Below are positions 58,425-64,000 of a stretch of 64,000 nt of DNA, piece by piece. The DNA comes from Paralichthys olivaceus (taxonomy: Eukaryota > Chordata > Actinopteri > Pleuronectiformes > Paralichthyidae), in NCBI RefSeq assembly GCF_024713975.1, contig NC_091114.1:5924001-5988000 (forward strand). Reading direction: 5' to 3'. Position 1 is the first letter of the stretch. Each line of letters opens with the position of its first letter. Made by a program: the position numbers and the translations under genes. The notes beneath the pieces are model-generated. The model was not told the DNA's origin, did no database searches, and saw only the letters and a list, made by a program, of their open reading frames with translations.

Positions 58425-61400
58425 GAAACAACAGATAAAACATAATGTTAGAAGGTTTTCTAGTCGGTCTGAAGCTTTGTTGTGTATGATGTTGGGTATA
58501 GGGTCATATTAGGGTCATAGAAAGAAACCTTGAGATTTTGAAAATAATGTTGTAATGTGAGAAAAGTCACAAAACAACTAGAATAAAGTAATTATATAAC
58601 TGGAATAAAATCACAATTTTACCAAAAAATCTTGTAATACAAGAATAAAGTCATGATTGAGAGGAAAGTTATTATATAATGAAAATAAAGTTTTTAATTT
58701 AACATGAAAAATGTGTCATATTACAGGAATTATGTAATTTAATGATAAAAAGACATAATATTACAAAACAATTAACAAAAAATATTTTTAAGAATAAGTA
58801 GCAATAAGAAATTCAGTCTAAATCAGTCTTCCTTTCCTTCAGAATGCAAAATCTTCATTAGCTACTTATTTGAATAACACAGGATGTAACATTGACTTTG
58901 CAGTCGACCTCTATCAAACAGCTTTCCTCTCTCTAAAAAAGAGAACTTCCTCCAAATATGTGTGGTTCTTTCTGCAGAAACCTCTTGCAAAATATTTTGT
59001 GGTGGTGATCAAAAATATAAAGTAGTTTGTCAATTTGTGAAACCCTTTACCGAAGTAAAACTGAACATGATTCTCCACAATCCTCATTTTGAAGCAATAA
59101 TATACTTTTTTGGGTAAAATTTTGACTTTATTCTCAATATCTCAGAATTATTTTCTCCTTCAAGTGGCCCTAATACTCCACTGCACTTTTGTGTAACACT
59201 ATCAACAATAGATCAGTCATAGTGCAGTATGTTGTATTTAATGGGAGCAGAGATCAGAGGGGATGCAAGCAAAGTGCTTAACTGGGAAGTGGAAATGTGG
59301 AGATACCTGTTTTTGGATGTCCCTCATCTCAGGGAGTATAGATTCAAGGACAAATGAGGTGCTGCATGGCACAATGTTGTGAAATCATAGTGGAGAAAGT
59401 CAAACATGTCCTCAGCAGTGAGTATGAAATGACAGGTGGTGGTGTCACAGCATGATTTTGCCTCTGCTGGGTCATCACTGTGAGTTTTCCAAACTCCTGT
59501 TTTACTCATGTTACTCAACATGTTTGCTCATGTGCATTTCGAGACCACAGTTCATTCAGTTCAGGATCACAGCAAATCAAGAAGAACAAATGACTAGTCA
59601 TGTTGAACACCTGTATAATTACATGGTGTAAGAGACATTTTAAAGCTACTCTAAGAGATAAGTTAAGGATCAGATGCCTCACCTGGTTCTTTTTGTATCT
59701 GAATCCAGAAGTTTGACTCGAGCACCAGCTCCAGAGGGAGTCAGGTTAATATGTGGTTTGTTTCCCCATAGTTTAACTTTGACACATATACCTTTGCAGC
59801 AAGGCCAAAGTCCAGTATGTGGATTACCTTTAAATTACACAGGTTTAGATAGTATCACTGGTATAAGTTAGAATCTTAGTCTGTGTACCGGATATGTAAA
59901 AGGTTTTGTCAATGGAGCAAGCCAATATTTTGAATTTGTTGAAATTCTATCAAGTTGTTTAATTTTTTGTGCGTGTGACGGTGAGATGTTACCCCTCAGT
60001 TCACCCTCACAACTGCTGCCAGTTTATGTTCAGTTATTTCATTCCTGGCATGTTCCCCTGTGGGCGCTCTCATGCACAACCCTCAGCCTCCGTGCGCATG
60101 GCTTCCTGAGCTGGTTCGGGTGGGGGTGTGCAAATCCAAACTGAGTCACATTCAGGGAGTGTGAGACGGGAGTGGCTGGGGAACGAGGGAAGGAGGAAGC
60201 AGCGAGGTCACGCAGCGGAGGGAAAAAGAAGTGAGCGGTGGTGATTACCACTTCTCATTCATTTGATTACAATAACAGCACGAGGTGCAGTCATATCAGT
60301 GGACTGCACCCTTCCCCTCTCCCCTCATGCCTCTGTGGACTCACTTAAACCTGACTGTTGAGTTTAAATGTGACATGTGCATGTTCACCACGAGCTTACA
60401 GGCTTACTTTTGCACCAAAATTGTCAGGTGTACACATATTTTTAAAACATGAGTAAACCTGGTACAAAAGGTGAGATGGCCTTTCTGTTTTACCTCCAAG
60501 TACTTGCTGAGTGTACCCTAATCCCCAATGCAACAGTTTACTACTTTATTATAGCTGAGTCTCGGCCGTGTTTCTTCTGTGTTGCTGCTGCAGCGGTAGG
60601 CAGGGTCTGATTACCTGCCCGCTCTGATTGGACCAGATATCCAGATCTTGTTATTGATTACTTCTAAAAATATGTATTTACAAATACACAATGTGAACAT
60701 GCAACTTGAGATGTCCTATCACAGTAGAGCAATACCCTCTGTTACTTAGGAACTTTGTTGCGTCACACCACTGATCACGTGCTCCTTCGTCCCTCTACCC
60801 TCCAGTATTTAGACTCAGTCTTTCTCTCTTGTCTTTGTCACTTCGTCTGTTCACTTCAGTCGTGTTGGGTTCAGTTGCTCCTGCTCAGCGTTTCTCTTGC
60901 TCCTGGTTCAGTTCCTGAGTTTTTGCGTGTTTGCTGTTTGAGGTTTAGTTTTGGATTCTTTATCTTAATGGAGTAAATTGACTTTGTTTGCCTGCATTTA
61001 GTTTCTTCACCTGTCTCAAACAGATTGTTCTCTTAAAATGCATACACCATTCAACTTTTCAAAAAGTAATTCTAAGTGTGAAATCTTTCAAATCTCCACA
61101 AGAGTTTACCTCTTTAATTAGTTTGATCAGACGTGCACATTTTCTATAAACTCTTATACAAGTGGACAGGGAACTTATTAACCGTGTTATCAGTCAGTGT
61201 CTTTCAATCATGTTAATTATATACTGGAATGTGCCGTCAGGTTAGCTGCACATGACCCTGAAGGTCAGGACCCCCCTGACGAAGAGCTGAGATCATTGGC
61301 TGAGAGCTGAAACTCGTAACATATTTATGGCATAGATGACAGTCACCAACAGTCCACTGTTATCTCCCCACCGTAGATGCACACGAAATGCAAAGAAAGT

Positions 61401-61443
61401 AAAACATTTCAAGTATTGTTAAGTGCTTTCCTATTTTCTAAAC
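58425..61443. other. Intergenic; possible UGT leader exon
   Basis: 58500-58830 is AT-rich. A GAACCAG|GTGAGG donor on the minus strand near 59688 could end a UGT leader exon. 60750-61000 has a TATTTAG box and TC-rich run reminiscent of an old LTR, but no ends are visible. No coding gene seen. Confidence 0.4.
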
Positions 61444-61746
61444 CAGTGATTCTCAACCTGGAGGGTCCAGGCCCCTACTGGGGTCACTAAATCAATTTTG
61501 GTGGTTGCCAGATGGTTGTAGAGAAAGAGACATATTTTAGACTGGATGTTATTAAGTCAAAGTCTGTGTGCACATGTGAAACTGCTGCTTGGACAAATAA
61601 AAAACAAACATCACAGAATTCATCTTCCTCGTGATTTATTGTCTCTTTAAATGAGAAAGTACTCTGTTCATGCGTGCACATTTAAATCCTAAGATTAAGG
61701 GTAAACATACTGATGGGTCATGACTCGAAAAGGTTGAGAGCCATTG
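61444..61746. mobile_element. Non-autonomous hAT DNA transposon with target duplication
   Basis: Terminal inverted repeats CAGTGATTCTCAACCT (left) and CAATGGCTCTCAACCT (right end read inward) match at 14 of 16 positions, in the style of hAT/Charlie elements. The element is flanked by 8-bp target duplications TTCTAAAC (61436-61443) and TTCCAAAC (61747-61754). The 303-bp body has no transposase. Confidence 0.88.
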
Positions 61747-63475
61747 TTCCAAACTGGAAACACACATCGATATCGATGGAAGGCCTGATGGGATACATAA
61801 CATCTGGAGGGTGGGGGAGACAGCAATACTCAGAGGAGGTTCTATGGGTTGCAATAATAACAAGTCCTTTATCAGGGGATGGTTTGAAATAGTCCTGGAT
61901 GGTTTATAATATATTTGGAATACTTGGGACATTGTTATTGGAGATGTTTGTCCAGATGTGAGCACAGGATTCATGTGAAGGGCTTCTGAATATCTAAACA
62001 AGGTTGTTGGCCTTCACTACACAAGTGTTATAAACAAACATATTGACTTATGGCAGCCTGACTTCTCCAGTGAATGTTGATATATCACATTTATTATGTT
62101 CTGGCAACATGGCAAACAAGCAGGAGATATAATGAAATTACATAAACACAAACACCAGACTCGACCGCGATCAGAGTCAAAGGCCGACGCTACCGGTTGT
62201 TGGTGAACACGTGTTGCCATGGCGATCACTCAAATAAGGAAGACGTGAAAAAGTAAACACCTTTCATTATTTTTCTCATGGGACTCTTTCGGCATTCGTT
62301 GCACGTTTTTTTCAAATTTGGCCCGAAGCCCAAAGATCTAAACAAAGCTCCCAAGACGCTCGCTGGTTCCAAACTTTTCCTTCCTACAATTGTTCCTTGC
62401 TGTGATATGGCTCATTTTAATCCGCGTCACAGCGTTCACACCATTTACTCACATACCTGGCTTGTTCTGTCACTTGGTGACAGCTGTTTACTATCCATCA
62501 AAACACGTCCGTGCAGGAATTTCACACGAAGCTGAAGTTTGTGTGAATATAAACTGACTGTGGGAGCTTCACATGCATACTAGAAAATCAAGCCCAGCAG
62601 TGTTAAATGATGCTTCAATGTTTTCTGGTCGAGAGTTTAGAGTTGAGTTTGATAAATACTGTCCTGGAATATGAAAATGGCAAAACTGACAGCCCTAACT
62701 TTTATATCTTCATCTGCGTCTTGTCATGTTGCACCGCCATGTTTCTAAAGTAGTTTAGAATGAGCAGACAATTCACTGACTCTACAGAGGGCCTCACACA
62801 TATTTACATCCTGAAGCGTGTCATGCATGCTTGGAAAGGGAGGATAGAAATATCCAGAAGGTTGCATTCTGCATCATTGCCGCTAGACCGCACTAAACCC
62901 TAAACATTCTGCTTTTAAACTTTAAATCAAGCACACTGATAAGGTTTAGTTTGAGGTTTAAGAGTTTTATTATTGCACTGTTCACGTGGACTGACATATA
63001 TTACAGCAGCCATGTTTTAAATAGAAAAACATATTTTTTTATATGAATGGAGAAAGATGCAAAGCAATTAAAACAGAAGGCAAAAACAGTCAGTTAAAAA
63101 TTGTAATTGTAGTAAAGAGTAATCAGTGATTCAGGAATGTTTGCACATGGTGAAAAAACATATCTTTCAGCGATAATAAGTCGTCTGTAATCACACTGCC
63201 ACTGGCTAGTCTTTAATATCTGTCAGTGAATGTCAAACAGGCCAAGAACCTGTTTATCTCTTTGTCATTCCAGGGACTGATGAAACCTCTATGACCCTCT
63301 TGTGCTGATCTCGAATCAGCTGCTCAGTGACATTCCACAGAAGCAGACGTTCTGAGAAACAGATCAGAACATTGATTTCAAGTTGCCCTCTGTCATTAAC
63401 ACATCACAGGCCCTGATGATGAAGAGAGTTCCATGATGATGATGTTTGCTTTACCAGTGATTAAAAAAACGGAAA
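61747..63475. other. Intergenic; no gene supported
   Basis: Mostly AT-rich. A small GC-richer island at 62150-62400 includes a palindromic GTTGCCATGGCGAT (62213-62226) close to an RFX X-box and a good-context ATG on minus (GTGATCGCCATGG), but no spliceable coding exon follows that I can defend. Confidence 0.4.
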
Positions 63476-63595
63476 TCAGGGTGACATGCTGACGAATGTA
63501 ATGGGGTTGTTCCGCATCTTGATTTCTCTCGCTATCTGACACCAGCTGCAGGGCCCGCAGCAGCAGGCGAACAGGCAGTCCCTGCAGATTGTGCC
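63476..63595 (-). CDS. PLAC8/cornifelin-like gene, last coding exon
   Basis: After an acceptor CTCACAG (exon begins at 63595), the frame reads TICRDCLFACCCGPCSWCQ then IAREIKMRN and ends MSP with TGA at 63476. Cys-rich CCCGPCSWCQIAREI is the hallmark of the C-terminal half of PLAC8-domain proteins (PLAC8/onzin, cornifelin). The 39 residues fit a final exon of a roughly 110-residue protein. Upstream exons must lie at higher coordinates and I could not place them before 64000. Which family member it is cannot be told. Confidence 0.75.
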   Translation of the reverse strand, partial: GTICRDCLFACCCGPCSWCQIAREIKMRNNPITFVSMSP

Positions 63596-64000
63596 CTGTG
63601 AGGATGGAGACACGATTAGAGGAGTGATGGGATATGTAGTGTAAAACATGCACAAGTGCAACAGCTGTGGCATAAAACGGACACATCCAAGATAACAGTT
63701 CAGTGTCAACTGTTACGTGCTATGTTGTGTTTTCTCTCTGCTCTCTCTCTGCAGTGTCCATTCGGGTGCCTCCCACTTCCCAGTACCTGCAGTGTGAGTG
63801 TGCGAGGCTGGGCACAATCACCGATCAAGGCCACGGTGGTTAAAAGGCAGAGAGGAGCAGACACCCGGCCCCAGTGGGCCAAGTGGCAGCATTGAAGCTG
63901 TGTGTGCTGTGTATGAAGTGATCTCCTCTGCTTAATTTGTGTGTGCTTGTGTTGGTAGTGTGACTGTTTAGTTTAGTTTGTGGTTTTCAGTTCAGTTGTT
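63596..64000. other. Intron or flank of the PLAC8-like gene
   Basis: No second cysteine-rich exon is recognisable here. A short TCTC-rich run is near 63731-63752. Confidence 0.4.

Noticed and set aside
60750-61000. Possible old LTR-like promoter region
   Set aside because: TC-rich with a TATTTAG box, but no ends, target repeats or second copy in the window.

Overview
The window is nuclear DNA of a teleost fish, probably a percomorph. The evidence is intron-split vertebrate genes, fish-type L2/Maui LINE and hAT repeats, AT-rich non-coding DNA, and above all a tandem family of novel immune-type receptors (NITRs), which are known only from teleosts. NITR exons were assembled by eye from splice signals and reading phase. 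Species and gene numbering cannot be given.

Positions 1-46,155 are an NITR cluster, all on the minus strand. Every gene has the same five-exon plan: a 58-nt signal exon, one large exon holding the V and I immunoglobulin domains, a transmembrane exon, a short 35- or 44-nt exon, and a terminal exon with an ITIM (LHYAAL) followed by an ITIM-like CVYS(S/G)V. Two architectures alternate. Type A (copies at 1-2010, 12607-14638, 18981-21013, 26128-28168) has a K-rich post-membrane segment and a 44-nt fourth exon. Type B (5733-8260, 29286-32249, 33367-35749, 39337-42310) has a longer membrane exon and a 35-nt fourth exon. All eight read open as far as I can see. Broken relatives lie among them: two type C pseudogenes, a V-domain scrap, two orphan ITIM exons, a truncated gene D (42579-43134) and a divergent pseudogene E (44766-46155). 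A 6,374-bp unit (orphan exon, C, A) is repeated twice in tandem. The spacers hold a 5'-truncated L2 LINE, reduced LTR fossils with target-site repeats, a SINE-like tRNA head and a G-rich minisatellite.

Positions 46,156-64,000 are ordinary single-copy flank: ptgdr2 (prostaglandin D2 receptor 2, plus strand), a two-exon GPR132/GPR4-like receptor (minus), a single-exon UDP-glucuronosyltransferase of fish UGT5 type (minus) with a nearby UGT relic, a clean non-autonomous hAT element with 8-bp target duplications, and the last coding exon of a PLAC8/cornifelin-like gene (minus).

Functionally, the cluster would give leukocytes a set of closely related inhibitory receptors. Their V domains differ mainly at the CDR-like loops, while the I domains and tails are almost uniform. 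The most interesting signal is this mosaic of loop variants on a homogenised framework. I see no wholly new system. The novelty lies in how the array is diversifying and decaying.
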